Part shown: positions 35,937 through 45,962 of the stretch, one piece after another
Position numbering within the stretch: position 1 is the first letter of the stretch
Layout: the number at the start of each line of letters is the position of its first letter
Source: Leptotrichia sp. oral taxon 218
GTDB taxonomy: Bacteria; Fusobacteriota; Fusobacteriia; Fusobacteriales; Leptotrichiaceae
Assembly: GCF_018128225.1 (NCBI RefSeq)
Contig: NZ_CP072377.1
Coordinates: 1,302,001-1,366,000, forward strand
Length of the DNA: 64,000 nucleotides
Direction: 5' to 3'
Program-made: the position numbers and the translations under genes
Notes under the pieces: model-generated
What the model was told of the DNA's origin: nothing
What the model saw: the letters and a program-made list of their open reading frames with translations, nothing else
Databases searched by the model: none

Positions 35937-36701
35937 CTATTTTTCGTCAATTTCAATTTCATCCAAAACATCAAATCCTTGCGATTTTAGAGATTCTACT
36001 AATTTATTATGCGGATTTTCATAAATTCTTACAATCATTTCTTTGTAAGTTGGCAATTGTGAAGTATTATTTTCTTTTCTCCAAGCAACCATATCCTTTT
36101 CATGCTCTTCTACCCCTTCTTCCACTTTTTTAGCGTCATATTTATCAAAAAATACAAACGAGTCAAACGGCACTCTAGGTTTTAATCTTGAAAGCGGTCT
36201 ATCTTTTGGTACTCCAAGTGCTGCTCCAACTATAGGAATTACATATTTTGGAAGTCCAAGCATTTTGGAAAATTCTTTTAATGAGCTTCTTATAGCTCCA
36301 ATCACAGTCATTCCATATCCCAAAGAAATTGCAGCAGTTTCTATAGCATTTACCATTATTCCTGCATCAACAGCACCTACAACAACTCCATCCGCTGTTT
36401 TAGGACCAACATTTCTTTTTCCCACAGAATTTGCGGCGTATGTAGAACGATAAAAATCAGCTAACACAAATATAAAAGCGTCACATTCTTCAATATGTTT
36501 TTGATTGTGAGATAATTCTGAAATTTTTTTCAATTTATCCTTATCTCTTACAACAATCAATGAAATTTGCTGTCCATTTACCGAACTTGCAGCTCTTTGC
36601 GCAGTTTTTAAGATTAATTTCAAATCTTCATCTTTAATTTTTTCTCCTGTAAATTCTCTCACAGATCGTCTATTTTGTAATAATTTTATTGTTTCATTCA
36701 T
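35937..36701 (-). CDS. nitroreductase family NAD(P)H-dependent flavoenzyme
   Basis: ~254 aa. NETIKLLQNRRSVREFTGEK is the FMN-phosphate-binding start of NfsA/FRP-type enzymes; AAQRAASSVNGQQISLIVVR and the GVPKDRPLSRLKPRVPFDSF tail support this. ATG at 36701 is preferred because AAGGAAGTG lies just upstream; the longer GTG start adds three residues. Reduces nitro- or quinone-like substrates; physiological substrate unknown. Confidence 0.85.
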   Translation of the reverse strand: MNETIKLLQNRRSVREFTGEKIKDEDLKLILKTAQRAASSVNGQQISLIVVRDKDKLKKISELSHNQKHIEECDAFIFVLADFYRSTYAANSVGKRNVGPKTADGVVVGAVDAGIMVNAIETAAISLGYGMTVIGAIRSSLKEFSKMLGLPKYVIPIVGAALGVPKDRPLSRLKPRVPFDSFVFFDKYDAKKVEEGVEEHEKDMVAWRKENNTSQLPTYKEMIVRIYENPHNKLVESLKSQGFDVLDEIEIDEK

Positions 36702-36794
36702 TTTTAACACTTCCTTTATCTTTATATTTATATTTTTTTATTTCTTAAATTTAATTATATCATATTAAATTTTGATTATCAATTATTTTTTCTA

Positions 36795-36830
36795 AAAAAA
36801 TAACGGAATCGCAAAAATTCCGCTACCTTT
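36795..36830 (-). terminator. terminator of glgA
   Basis: On the minus strand AGCGGAAT-TTTTGCG-ATTCCGTT folds to an 8-bp stem followed by ATTTTTTT. Located just after the glgA stop. Confidence 0.8.
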
Positions 36831-36843
36831 ATATTTTTTCAAA

Positions 36844-38232
36844 TTAATGAGATTTCGCTTCTTCATACAATTTTACATATTCTTTAGCCGATTTATCCCA
36901 AGAAAAATCTAATTCCATATTTCTTTTAACTAATTTTTCCCAAATTTCTGGTCTATCGTAATAGATTCCTTCTGCCACTTTTATCGTAAATAACATATCA
37001 TCTGCATTGAAATTTGTAAATGAAAAACCATTTCCTTCGTCTGTAAATACATTATAAGGTTTAACTGTATCTTTTAATCCACCTGTTTCACGCACAATTG
37101 GAATAGTTCCAAAACGCATTGCTATCATTTGGCTAAGTCCACATGGCTCATATCTTGAAGGCATTAAAAACATGTCACTTCCTGCATAAATTTCATTTGC
37201 AAGTTCTGCATTGTAACCCAAATGAACTTTAAATTTATCAGGATATTTCCAAGCTAAATGGTTATAGTAATCTTCATAAAATTTATCTCCACTACCTAAA
37301 ATTACAATTTGAACAGCATCATATTGCAATAGATTTTCAAGTGCAGCACTTACCAAATCTAAACCTTTTCCTTCAACAAGTCTAGTAACTATTGAAATCA
37401 TTGCGTTATCTGATTTTGGAAGTCCTAATTTTTCTTGCAATTTGTATTTATTTTCTTTTTTCTTGTCAAGGTGATCTTTGTCAAAAGGAATTACTCCTTT
37501 TGTATTTTTAGGATCAAATACATTGACATCAATTCCATTCAAAATTCCATAAATTTTCTTGTGATTTGTAATCCATTCAAGTCCTTCACTAAAATAAGGA
37601 TATTTTATTTCTTCAGCATAAGTCGGACTAACTGTATTTACAACATCTCCAGAGCCAATTCCTATTTCCATAAAGTTTAAATCATTTCTGTCATTAATAT
37701 AATATCCCATTCTCTCAAAAGATCTTTTAGAAAATCTTCCTTGATACATCAAATTATGAATTGAATAAACTGTTCTCATGTCCCAATAAAATGGATCGTA
37801 GTTATATCTCACATTCAAAAAATATGGAACAGGTCCTGTTTGCCAGTCATTACAATGTAAAATATCTGGTTGTAAATTTATTTCTTTTAAGAATCTAAGT
37901 GCCAATTCAGAAAACATCGCATATTGAATATCTTCGTCATAATCTCCATAAACTCTTCCACGCTCAAATAATGCTTTATTTTCAATAAAATAATAATTTA
38001 TTTTATCATCTGGATATCTAACTAAGTTAAAAATATCTCCATGACTTTCAAGTCTTGCCACCCATTCCAATTTTTCTAAAAATTTTAACGGAATTTTGTC
38101 ATATTTTGGCATTATTATTGAAACTTCGTGTCCTAATTCCTGCATTTTCTTTGGCAGTGCACCCATTACATCTGCAAGACCACCAGATTTGTAAAATGGA
38201 GCTACTTCTGAGGCTAAATAAACTATTTTCAA
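36844..38232 (-). CDS. glgA: glycogen synthase
   Basis: 462 aa GT5 enzyme. The ADP-glucose-binding N-terminus is VAPFYKSGGLADVMGALPK (KxGG), the YSIHNLMYQGRF block is intact and the C-terminal PSRYEPCGLSQMIAMRFGT (E377-type motif) is present. TTG start with AAGGAG ten bases upstream. Transfers glucose from ADP-glucose to glycogen; lies 82 bases downstream of glgC in one operon. Confidence 0.96.
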   Translation of the reverse strand: MKIVYLASEVAPFYKSGGLADVMGALPKKMQELGHEVSIIMPKYDKIPLKFLEKLEWVARLESHGDIFNLVRYPDDKINYYFIENKALFERGRVYGDYDEDIQYAMFSELALRFLKEINLQPDILHCNDWQTGPVPYFLNVRYNYDPFYWDMRTVYSIHNLMYQGRFSKRSFERMGYYINDRNDLNFMEIGIGSGDVVNTVSPTYAEEIKYPYFSEGLEWITNHKKIYGILNGIDVNVFDPKNTKGVIPFDKDHLDKKKENKYKLQEKLGLPKSDNAMISIVTRLVEGKGLDLVSAALENLLQYDAVQIVILGSGDKFYEDYYNHLAWKYPDKFKVHLGYNAELANEIYAGSDMFLMPSRYEPCGLSQMIAMRFGTIPIVRETGGLKDTVKPYNVFTDEGNGFSFTNFNADDMLFTIKVAEGIYYDRPEIWEKLVKRNMELDFSWDKSAKEYVKLYEEAKSH

Positions 38233-38278
38233 ATTGAACCACTCCTTTATCTTATTTATATATTTATTCTTTTATAAA

Positions 38279-38302
38279 GAAATCGGGGAAATCCCCGAAA
38301 TC
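38279..38302 (-). promoter_or_regulatory. GC-rich hairpin between glgC and glgA
   Basis: CGGGGAAATCCCCG (38284-38297) forms a 6-bp GC-rich stem (TCGGGG/CCCCGA) in otherwise very AT-rich DNA, followed on the minus strand by TTTCTTTATA. It lies 46 bases before the glgA start. A processing or partial termination site lowering glgA relative to glgC is plausible; not a classical terminator because no T run follows directly. Confidence 0.5.
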
Positions 38303-38314
38303 GTTTTTATATTT

Positions 38315-39565
38315 TTATCTTACTGTTTCTCCAGTTTCGATAGTTCTGTTATGTGAGTCAACTCTTACACCACTAAGTATTCTTACATTTTTACCAATAA
38401 TTGAACCGTCAGGTATATGAACACCTTTTCCTATAACGGTAATTCCCGAAGATAATAGATCAGGTCTTTCTTTGTTAGGAATATCAGCATTTCCATTTCC
38501 TATAAATGAATTTTTTCCAATATATGTATTTTTATCAGCAATTACAGTATCTATGTGAGAATTTTCATCTATATAAGTTCCTGAGAAAATTATACTATTT
38601 CTAACTGTCGCACCTTTTCTTACTGTAACTCCTGGTCCTAATACTGAGTTTTGAACGCTTCCTTCAATTTTACATCCGTTACAAATCAATGAATTTTGAA
38701 CATTTCCTGTTATTCCTATTCTAACTGGTGCTAAATCTTCACTTCTAGTGTAAATTTTCCAATCTTTGTCATATAAGTTAATTCCAACTTCTTCAGATTT
38801 CTTAATCAAATCCAAGTTTGCTTCAAGGTATGAATCATAAGTTCCCACATCTTTCCAATAACTGTCATAAGTGTGAACATAAACTTTTCTGTCATTTTGA
38901 ATCATTGAAGGAATTACATGCATTCCAAAGTCTAAATCTTCATTTGGAAGACTTTCAAGATATTCTAATAAAGTGTCTGTGTTAAAAATATAAATTCCCA
39001 TTGAAGCTAAATTACTTTTTGGTTCAGCTGGTTTTTCTTCAAAATTAAGAATTTTTTTGTTTTCATCAACTTCAAAAATCCCAAATCTACTTGCTTCTTT
39101 TATTGGCACAGGTTGAACTGCTATTGTAAGTTCAGCATCATTTTCTTCGTGTTCTTTTAACATCCATTTATAATTCATTTTATAAATGTGATCTCCTGAT
39201 AAGATTAATACATATTTTGGATTTTTATTTTTTATAAACTCTATATTTTGTCTGATTGCGTCAGCTGTCCCTCTATACCAAGAGTTTCCGCTAAGTTTTT
39301 CGTGCGGTTGTAACATTGTGATACTTGAATCTCTTCTGTCAAAATCCCATGGTCTTCCTGAACCAATGTGTTCATTTAATGACAATGGTAAATATTGAGT
39401 AAGAAGTGCAACATCATAAATTCCTGAATTTGAACAGTTACTAAGTGCAAAATCTATAATTCTAAATTTTCCAGCAAACGGAACGCTAGGTTTAACTCTT
39501 TTTTCTGATAAGATGTCAAGTCTAGAACCTCTTCCACCAGCTAATATCATAGCTAAAATTTCCAT
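38315..39565 (-). CDS. glgC: glucose-1-phosphate adenylyltransferase
   Basis: ~416 aa. The nucleotidyltransferase core AMILAGGRGSRLDILSEKRVKPSVPFAGKF carries the GGxGxRL and KP motifs; FEEKPAEPKSN is the substrate-binding block; the C-terminal half has hexapeptide left-handed helix repeats (VIADKNTYIGKNSFIGNG). ATG at 39565 chosen for its GGAGG site; the ORF start adds five residues. It makes ADP-glucose for GlgA. The homologue is nearer GlgC than the regulatory GlgD. Confidence 0.95.
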   Translation of the reverse strand: MEILAMILAGGRGSRLDILSEKRVKPSVPFAGKFRIIDFALSNCSNSGIYDVALLTQYLPLSLNEHIGSGRPWDFDRRDSSITMLQPHEKLSGNSWYRGTADAIRQNIEFIKNKNPKYVLILSGDHIYKMNYKWMLKEHEENDAELTIAVQPVPIKEASRFGIFEVDENKKILNFEEKPAEPKSNLASMGIYIFNTDTLLEYLESLPNEDLDFGMHVIPSMIQNDRKVYVHTYDSYWKDVGTYDSYLEANLDLIKKSEEVGINLYDKDWKIYTRSEDLAPVRIGITGNVQNSLICNGCKIEGSVQNSVLGPGVTVRKGATVRNSIIFSGTYIDENSHIDTVIADKNTYIGKNSFIGNGNADIPNKERPDLLSSGITVIGKGVHIPDGSIIGKNVRILSGVRVDSHNRTIETGETVR

Positions 39566-39596
39566 ATCTATTACCTCCATTTTTATCTTACACTAA

Positions 39597-39624
39597 AGTA
39601 TACCCTCATTTTTAAAAAAATCAA
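39597..39624 (-). promoter_or_regulatory. glgC: promoter of glgC-glgA
   Basis: Minus strand TTGATT (39624-39619), 16-base spacer, TATACT (39602-39597), ~15 bases upstream of the GGAGG site. Confidence 0.5.
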
Positions 39625-39685
39625 ATAATTTTTTCAAATTTTTTTATATTTTTATCATAATTTTTAAAATTTTTAAAATTTTTAA

Positions 39686-39724
39686 CAAAAAAAGCCTTCA
39701 GTTTTAACTAAAGACTTTTTTTAT
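39686..39724 (-). terminator. terminator of argG
   Basis: On the minus strand AAGTCTTTAGTT and AACTGAAGGCTT pair over ~11 bp with wobble pairs, followed by TTTTTTTG. Lies just after the argG stop. Confidence 0.75.
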
Positions 39725-39749
39725 TTTATTATTTAAAATTTTCATCTAA

Positions 39750-40952
39750 TTATTTATGTTTTTTATAAGCTCTTATTCTGTTTGGAAGTGAGAATAATTT
39801 TATAAATCCTTCTGCATCTTTATGGCTATATAATTCGCTTGCTCCAAATGATGAAATTCCTTCGTCATAAAGCGCAAAATCAGTAAATCTTCCGGCGATT
39901 TTTATGCTTCCTTTGTATAATTTTAATTTTATTGTACCATTTACATTTTTTGAAGTTTCCTCAACAAAAGCGTCAAGTCCTTCACGAAGCGGTGTGAACC
40001 ATTGTCCAGCATAAGTCAAATCAGCATATTTTCTTGAAACTAATTTTTTGAATTCAAATGTATCCTTGTCAAAAATCAGTGTTTCCAAATCTTTTAACGC
40101 TTCCATAAGAAGTGTTCCACCTGGAGTTTCATAAATTCCACGAGATTTCATTCCAACAAGTCTATTTTCAACGATATCAATAACTCCGACTCCATTTTCT
40201 CCTGCAATTTTATTTAATTTTCTAAGCAAGTCAACTGGTTCCAAAGCTTCTCCGTCAACTTTAATTGGCCAACCTTGCTCAAAAGTAATTTCTACATAAG
40301 TTGGTTTATCTGGTGCTTTTTCAGGCGGTGTTGTCATCACATAGACAATATCTTCCTTGTGTTCATTTTCAAGACCTTCAATATCTCCACCTTCGTGTGA
40401 AATATGCCATAAATTTTGATCTCTTGAATAAATTTTTTCTTTTGTAACATTTATTTTTATGTCAAATCTTTGAGCGTAATCAATTGCATCTTCTCTTGAT
40501 GAAATGTCCCAAATTCTCCACGGAGCTATAATTTGAATTGTTGGATCTAATGAAAATACACCTGTTTCAAATCTAACTTGATCATTTCCCTTTCCTGTAC
40601 ATCCGTGACAAATATATTTTGCTCCTTCTTTATGAGCAACTTCTACAAGTGTTTTTGAAATTAATGGTCTTGCAAAAGATGTTCCCAGTAAATATTTATT
40701 TTCATAAACTGCTCCGGCTCTTAATGCACGAAATGCGTAATCTTTTACAAATTCTGCTTTTTTATCTTCTACATAAACTTTAGAAGCTCCTGATTCAATT
40801 GCTTTTTGCTTTACAGCGTTCATATCTTCGTCTTGTCCCACATCTACACAACAAGCGATTACTTCTAAATCATAGTTATTTTTTAACCAAGGTATGATAA
40901 TTGATGTATCTAATCCACCTGAATAGGCTAATACTACTTTTTCTTTTGCCAT
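39750..40952 (-). CDS. argG: argininosuccinate synthase
   Basis: 400 aa from the ATG at 40952 with an AAGGAG site. The ORF extends 159 codons further upstream, but that stretch is the antisense of the M24 peptidase gene and includes no family similarity, so I trimmed it. P-loop [47 protein letters not shown] and [17 protein letters not shown] are intact. Makes argininosuccinate from citrulline and aspartate. Encoded separately from the argCJBDF operon; argH is not in the window. Confidence 0.97.
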   Translation of the reverse strand: MAKEKVVLAYSGGLDTSIIIPWLKNNYDLEVIACCVDVGQDEDMNAVKQKAIESGASKVYVEDKKAEFVKDYAFRALRAGAVYENKYLLGTSFARPLISKTLVEVAHKEGAKYICHGCTGKGNDQVRFETGVFSLDPTIQIIAPWRIWDISSREDAIDYAQRFDIKINVTKEKIYSRDQNLWHISHEGGDIEGLENEHKEDIVYVMTTPPEKAPDKPTYVEITFEQGWPIKVDGEALEPVDLLRKLNKIAGENGVGVIDIVENRLVGMKSRGIYETPGGTLLMEALKDLETLIFDKDTFEFKKLVSRKYADLTYAGQWFTPLREGLDAFVEETSKNVNGTIKLKLYKGSIKIAGRFTDFALYDEGISSFGASELYSHKDAEGFIKLFSLPNRIRAYKKHK

Positions 40953-40986
40953 ATTTTCTCTCCTTATAATTTTTTTATATAAATAA

Positions 40987-41015
40987 AATTTATCATATTT
41001 ACAAATTAAAGTCAA
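40987..41015 (-). promoter_or_regulatory. argG: promoter of argG
   Basis: Minus strand TTGACT (41015-41010), 17-base spacer, TAAATT (40992-40987). It lies back-to-back with the M24 peptidase promoter. Confidence 0.55.
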
Positions 41016-41133
41016 CAACATATAACCAATTTTAAAAAAAATTATTGATTTTTTCCGTTTTTTTGTGATAAAATTATATAATAATAAAGAAATTAATGAA
41101 ATTAATGAAATTAATGAAAGAAGGTCAAAAAAT

Positions 41134-42207
41134 ATGGAAATTAAAACACAGAAATTAGAAAATATTTTAAAAAAATTAAATATCGACGGACTTTTCCTAA
41201 CGGATATGTACAATCTTAGATATTTTACAGGATTTACTGGAACTACGGGAGTAGCTCTTGTTACGAAAGAAAAAAAATATTTTTTTTCAGATTTTAGATA
41301 TAAAAAACAAGCGACTGAACAAGTGACAAAAATGGGATTTGAGTTTGTAGAAAGTAGAACTTTGATTGCATCAGCTGGAGAATTTGTAAAAAAATTGGGA
41401 TTAAAAAATGTGGGATTTGAAGACAACAATGTTTCATTTGCGCTTTATCAAACAATAAAAGAAAATTTTAGTTCAAAACTTACTCCTGTGGGAAATGAAT
41501 TGATTTTGCAAAGAATGAAAAAATCTGAAAAAGAGATTGAAATTATTAAAAAAGCTATTGAAATAAGTGATATTGCTTTTACTGAAGTGCTTGGCATAAT
41601 TAAAGAAGGAGTTTCTGAAAAAGAGATTGCAGCTCATTTGGAATACACTCAAAGAAAATTGGGAGCTTCTGACAGATCATTTGATACAATTGTCGCAAGT
41701 GGACTAAGATCTGCCATGCCACACGGAGTTGCAAGTGACAAAAAAATTCAAAAGGATGAATTTATTACAATGGATTTTGGAGCATATTACGACGGATATG
41801 TTTCTGACATCACAAGAACTGTATATTATGGACAAAATATTACAAATAGACATAAAGAAGTTTACAACACGGTTTTAGATGGACAACTTCTTGGAATTAA
41901 AACGATTAAAGCTGGAATGTATACAGATGAAATTGACAAAGCTGTAAGAGATTTTTTTGAAAGCAAAAATTTAGGAGAATATTTTGGACATGGATTGGGA
42001 CACGGAATTGGACTTGAAATTCATGAATTGCCGTATTTGTCTAAAGCTCAGCACTTAGAACTTGAAGAAAATATGATTGTGACTGTTGAACCTGGACTAT
42101 ATTTTGATGGATTTGGCGGAGTTAGAATCGAAGATGATGTCGTTGTAACTAAAGATGGTTGCAAAGTTTTGAATAAAAGTCAAAAAGAATTGATTATTAT
42201 AGAATAA
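41134..42207 (+). CDS. M24-family Xaa-Pro aminopeptidase
   Basis: ~357 aa from the ATG at 41134 ([20 protein letters not shown]), which has GAAGG upstream; the longer ORF covers a (GAAATTAAT)n repeat at ~41090-41118. The creatinase-like N-domain precedes the pita-bread catalytic domain with metal ligands in [18 protein letters not shown] (Asp, Asp), [14 protein letters not shown] (His), VEPGLYF (Glu) and [11 protein letters not shown] (Glu). Closest to YpdF/PepQ-type enzymes of ~360 aa. It releases N-terminal residues before proline. Confidence 0.92.
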   Translation: MEIKTQKLENILKKLNIDGLFLTDMYNLRYFTGFTGTTGVALVTKEKKYFFSDFRYKKQATEQVTKMGFEFVESRTLIASAGEFVKKLGLKNVGFEDNNVSFALYQTIKENFSSKLTPVGNELILQRMKKSEKEIEIIKKAIEISDIAFTEVLGIIKEGVSEKEIAAHLEYTQRKLGASDRSFDTIVASGLRSAMPHGVASDKKIQKDEFITMDFGAYYDGYVSDITRTVYYGQNITNRHKEVYNTVLDGQLLGIKTIKAGMYTDEIDKAVRDFFESKNLGEYFGHGLGHGIGLEIHELPYLSKAQHLELEENMIVTVEPGLYFDGFGGVRIEDDVVVTKDGCKVLNKSQKELIIIE

Positions 42208-42322
42208 TTTTTGTCAATTAAAAATACAAAAAAATTTAATAATGTGATATAATAATAAAAGTGTAAAATAATAAATTAATAAATTAATAAATAATAATAG
42301 AAGGAGAAAAGTAAAAAAAAGA

Positions 42323-44143
42323 ATGAATAAGATTAAAAACATTGCAATTATTGCCCATGTCGACCATGGGAAAACTACGCTTGTGGATGCACTTTTAAAA
42401 CAGGCTGGAACATTTGGAGAACACGAAAAAGTTGATGAAAGAGTGATGGATAGTGATGATTTGGAAAAAGAAAGAGGAATTACAATTTTTTCTAAAAATG
42501 CTTCATTTCACTATCAAGGATATAAAATAAATATCGTCGATACACCAGGACATGCGGATTTTGGTGGAGAAGTACAGAGAATATTAAAAATGGTTGACTC
42601 TGTTTTGCTTTTAGTTGATGCTTTTGAAGGAGTTATGCCGCAAACTAAATATGTATTAAAACAAGCACTAGAACACGGACTAAGACCAATTGTAGTTGTA
42701 AATAAAATTGACAGGCCAAATTCTGATCCTGACGCTGTTGTGGATTCGGTATTCGATTTATTTGTTGAACTTGGAGCAAACGACATACAACTAGATTTCC
42801 CTGTTGTCTACGCTTCAGCAAAAAATGGGTATGCTAAAATCGAGCTAGAAGATGAAAATAAAGATATGAAACCACTTTACGACATGATTATGAAACATGT
42901 TGAAGATCCTGAAGGAGACGCAGCTGAACCACTTCAAATGCTAATAACTAATACAGAATATGATGAATATGTCGGAAAACTTGGAACTGGAAGAATTTAT
43001 AACGGAAAAATTTCTAAAAATGAAGAAGTTACTCTTATTAAGAGAAACGGAGATTTGGTAAATGGAAAAATTTCTAAAATTTATGGATATGACGGACTTA
43101 AAAAAATTGAAATGGAAGAAGCACTAGCTGGAGATATTGTGACAATTGCAGGAATTGATAAAATTGATATAGGAGAAACTGTTGCAGATAGAGAAAATCC
43201 TAAACCACTTCCATTGATTGACATTGATGAGCCAACACTTGCGATGACCTTTTTAGTAAACGATTCTCCTTTTGCTGGACAAGATGGAAAATTTGTAACT
43301 TCTAGAAATATTTTGGAGAGACTTCAAAAAGAAGTTAATCACAATGTAAGTATGCGTCTTGAAATGACGGATTCTCCTGATGCGTTTATCGTAAAAGGTA
43401 GAGGTGAATTGCAATTATCTATTTTATTGGAAAATATGAGAAGAGAAGGTTATGAAGTAGCCGTTTCAAAACCAGAAGTTATTTACAAAGAAAAAAATGG
43501 TAAAAAAATGGAGCCGATTGAACTTGCTATAATTGATGTTGCTGACGAATTTGTCGGAGTTGTTATTGAAAAACTTGGACTTCGTAAAGGGGAAATGGTA
43601 AATATGAATCAAGGAACTGACGGTTATACAAGACTTGAATTTAAAGTACCGTCAAGAGGACTTATCGGATTTACAAATGAATTTTTGACTGAAACAAGAG
43701 GAACTGGAATTTTAAACCATTCATTCTTTGACTATGAACCTTTCAAAGGGGAAGTTACAAGTAGACATCGTGGAGTTTTAATTGCGATGGAACCTGGAAC
43801 AAGTTTAGGTTATGCGCTAAATAATCTTCAAGCAAGAGGTACTCTATTTATTGGGCCTGGTGTAGAAGTTTATGAAGGAATGATTGTTGGAGAACATTCA
43901 AGAGAAAATGACTTAGTTGTAAATGTCTGCAAAGGTAAAAAACTTACAAATATGAGGGCTGCTGGAAGTGACGACGCCGTGAAATTAGCGCCACCAAAAG
44001 AATTTACTCTTGAATTAGCTCTTGAATACATCGAAACTGACGAACTTGTGGAAATTACTCCAAATTCAATAAGACTTAGAAAAAAATATTTGAAAGCCAA
44101 TGACAGAAAGAAATTTGAAAATGGGACAACAAGCAGAGTTTAA
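42323..44143 (+). CDS. typA: ribosome-associated GTPase TypA/BipA
   Basis: 606 aa, standard length. G1 [16 protein letters not shown]2 region [12 protein letters not shown]3 [16 protein letters not shown]4 NKIDRP, then EF-G-like domains II, III and V, and the BipA-specific C-terminal domain ([29 protein letters not shown]). A GTPase needed for 50S assembly under stress or cold. Extended -10 TGTGATATAAT lies 70 bases upstream. Followed by a terminator shared with the dxs remnant. Confidence 0.97.
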   Translation: MNKIKNIAIIAHVDHGKTTLVDALLKQAGTFGEHEKVDERVMDSDDLEKERGITIFSKNASFHYQGYKINIVDTPGHADFGGEVQRILKMVDSVLLLVDAFEGVMPQTKYVLKQALEHGLRPIVVVNKIDRPNSDPDAVVDSVFDLFVELGANDIQLDFPVVYASAKNGYAKIELEDENKDMKPLYDMIMKHVEDPEGDAAEPLQMLITNTEYDEYVGKLGTGRIYNGKISKNEEVTLIKRNGDLVNGKISKIYGYDGLKKIEMEEALAGDIVTIAGIDKIDIGETVADRENPKPLPLIDIDEPTLAMTFLVNDSPFAGQDGKFVTSRNILERLQKEVNHNVSMRLEMTDSPDAFIVKGRGELQLSILLENMRREGYEVAVSKPEVIYKEKNGKKMEPIELAIIDVADEFVGVVIEKLGLRKGEMVNMNQGTDGYTRLEFKVPSRGLIGFTNEFLTETRGTGILNHSFFDYEPFKGEVTSRHRGVLIAMEPGTSLGYALNNLQARGTLFIGPGVEVYEGMIVGEHSRENDLVVNVCKGKKLTNMRAAGSDDAVKLAPPKEFTLELALEYIETDELVEITPNSIRLRKKYLKANDRKKFENGTTSRV

Positions 44144-44171
44144 AAATATTTTGTATTTATAAAAAATTTAC

Positions 44172-44206
44172 AAAAAAGAGAATAAAAAATTTATTCTCTT
44201 TTTTTA
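44172..44206. terminator. bidirectional terminator between typA and the dxs remnant
   Basis: AAAAGAGAATAAA-AA-TTTATTCTCTTTT forms a perfect 13-bp stem with A and T runs on either side. Confidence 0.85.
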
Positions 44207-44210
44207 TTTT

Positions 44211-44466
44211 TTATTTTAATATTTTTAAAATATCCTCAACAATTTGTTCTTTCGTAAGTCTATTTTCCTCAAAAAATACATCATAAGGAACTTCATCAGT
44301 AAATTCTTTTTTAGCACCTACATTAAGCACTTTCATGTCAGAAGTGCCATAGAAACTAGAAATTTTCGTTCCAAATCCACCTTCTTTTTGACCACTTTCC
44401 AATGTAACTACCAATTTATGATTTTGTTTTAATTCATTCAATAAAGAAATCCATCTTTTCTCCCTG
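44211..44466 (-). pseudogene. dxs: 3' remnant of a dxs-like gene (C-terminal transketolase domain)
   Basis: The open frame continues from a stop at 44211 right up to the IS boundary (about REKRWISLLNELKQNHK before the TTG-start part). The sequence KLVVTLESGQKEGGFGTKIS, followed by MKVLNVGAKKEF and EQIVEDILKIL, is the C-terminal domain of 1-deoxy-D-xylulose-5-phosphate synthase (or of a related transketolase/E1-beta). The first ~500 residues are missing. Upstream on the other side of the IS element nothing encodes the missing part, so a deletion accompanied or followed insertion. Not translated productively as it stands. Confidence 0.65.
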
Positions 44467-44577
44467 GTGAACTACTCCCACTTTTAGAAGCGGGAGCTTC
44501 TTGGGAAGTATCTGCTTTTGTTAGCCAAATATATTTACCAAGCTCTTCGGGTAGTTCCTACCCTGTCTTTTTATTTC
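44467..44577 (-). ncRNA. right end / putative omega-RNA (reRNA) scaffold of the tnpB element
   Basis: The ~110 bases between the tnpB stop and the element end contain GAGCTTGGTAAATATAT and GCAGATACTTCCCAAGAAGC, plus the hairpin GCTCCC-GCTTCTAAAAG-TGGGAGT. TnpB proteins use a guide RNA that runs from the end of tnpB through the right end, with the guide taken from the flank. By that rule the guide here would be the dxs remnant. The same segment is kept in the miniature element. Its transcription is not shown. Confidence 0.55.
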
Positions 44578-45675
44578 CTAATATTTCAAAATCTCTTTTC
44601 CAATGTTTTTTATATTCAGTGCCGCATTATAATCTCTATCAATTTCAATTCCACAGCACTCACATCTATAACTTCTTTCTGATAATTTCAGTTCCTCTTT
44701 AACATTTCCACATCCACTACAAGTTTTTGATGACGGAAACCACTTATCTATCTTCAAAAATTGTTTCCCTAAAAACATCAGTTTATACTCAAGCATTCTC
44801 AAAAACATTCCCCACCCATTATCTCCTACACTTTTACCAAAATTTAATGCCTGGCTCATCCCTTTCATATTCAAATCCTCAACAACCACAGCATTATACT
44901 CTTTAGATAATTTTTTCGATAATTTATGCAAAAAATCTCTTCGGCAATTTTTAATATACTCATGCAATCTTGATATTTTCATTTTTTGTTTATACCAATT
45001 TTTAGAAAATTTCACTTTTCTTGACAATGATTTTTGTGATTCTTTCAATTTTTTCTACAATATCCTAAAATATCTTGGATAATCAGCCCTTTGGTTTTCA
45101 GAACTGACAAATAATTCAGACATTGAAAAATCAAGTCCAATTACTTTATCATTACTAGCTACCTTTTGGATTTCTTTTTCAAGTTCTGTCAAAACAGAAA
45201 CATAGTAATTTCCATTACTGTTTGTCAATGTTACCGACTTTATTTTATAATCCTTTGGTATTTCTCTATGATATTTCAATTTTACTTTTTTCAATTTTGG
45301 CAAAACTAAATATTTGTTTTCCTCAATTCGTATCGAATTATTCACACAATTTGTCGTGTAACTTTTAACACTAGTCTTTTTAGATTTGAACTTTGGAAAC
45401 TTCGCTCTCTTTTGAAAAAAATTCGTAAACGATCGTTTTACATTCAATTGAGCATTTGAAAGTGCCAAACTGTCAACTTCTTTCAAAAATTGATTTTCAC
45501 TCTTCAAACTGGCAGGTGTAATTATTTTATTTTTTCCAGTTTCTTCATAAATTTTATTCGCATTATACAAAATCGTATTGTAAACAAAACGAACACATCC
45601 AAAAGTCTTATTTATCAATAATTCTTGATCTTTATTTGGATAAATTCTATATTTGAATGCTAAATTATATTTCAC
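44578..45675 (-). pseudogene. tnpB: RNA-guided nuclease TnpB interrupted by one in-frame amber codon
   Basis: One frame of 365 codons with a TAG at codon 207 (45054-45052) between PRYFRIL and KKLKESQKSLSRK. The homologous position in TnpB proteins is usually Gln, so a single C-to-T change (CAG to TAG) explains it. Everything else is intact: N-terminal HTH/WED part (FKYRIYPNKDQELLINKTFG), RuvC Asp (VIGLDFSMS, ~residue 182), RuvC Glu (VVVEDLNMKGM), zinc finger CSGCGN...CECCG and RuvC Asp (DRDYNAALNI). The ATG start has an AAGGAGGTG site. A recent inactivation. Confidence 0.9.
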
Positions 45676-45962
45676 AAAATTACACCTCCTTTTAATTTTG
45701 AATATTATTTTTAATGACTTCTCTTCAATATTTTATACAAAAATTGTATCATAAGTGTATCATTTTTTCAATTTTTTTTACAAAAAAAAATCATCTCCCA
45801 ATTATAGAAAGCCTACGACTTCTTGCTATCTTTTTGTTAAAATTCTAATTATAAATGTAATTATTTTATAAGGTAAAAAAAATACTTAATAAAATCTTTT
45901 ATGGTATTATTATGTATAATATATATAAATATTATATTTACTTTGATTTGAGAGGAAAATTT

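Larger units (their letters stand above)
44467..45835 (-). mobile_element. IS200/IS605-type element carrying only tnpB (IS1341-like)
   Basis: 1369 bases on the minus strand. The left end (45835 inward: GCAAGAAGTC, TTCTATAA, GGGAGATGA) follows a TTTAAC target; the right end finishes AGTTCAC. No tnpA is present. The ends match the miniature element at 22418-22607. Insertion next to TTTAAC with no target duplication is the known behaviour of the IS605 group. Confidence 0.85.

Noticed and set aside
41065-41133. N-terminal extension of the M24 peptidase ORF
   Set aside because: It reads through a (GAAATTAAT) repeat; the ATG at 41134 has the ribosome site and matches the usual family start.
40953-41429. 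Upstream part of the long ORF containing argG (159 extra codons)
   Set aside because: It has no family similarity, no ribosome site, and is the antisense of the M24 peptidase start; argG begins at 40952 with AAGGAG.
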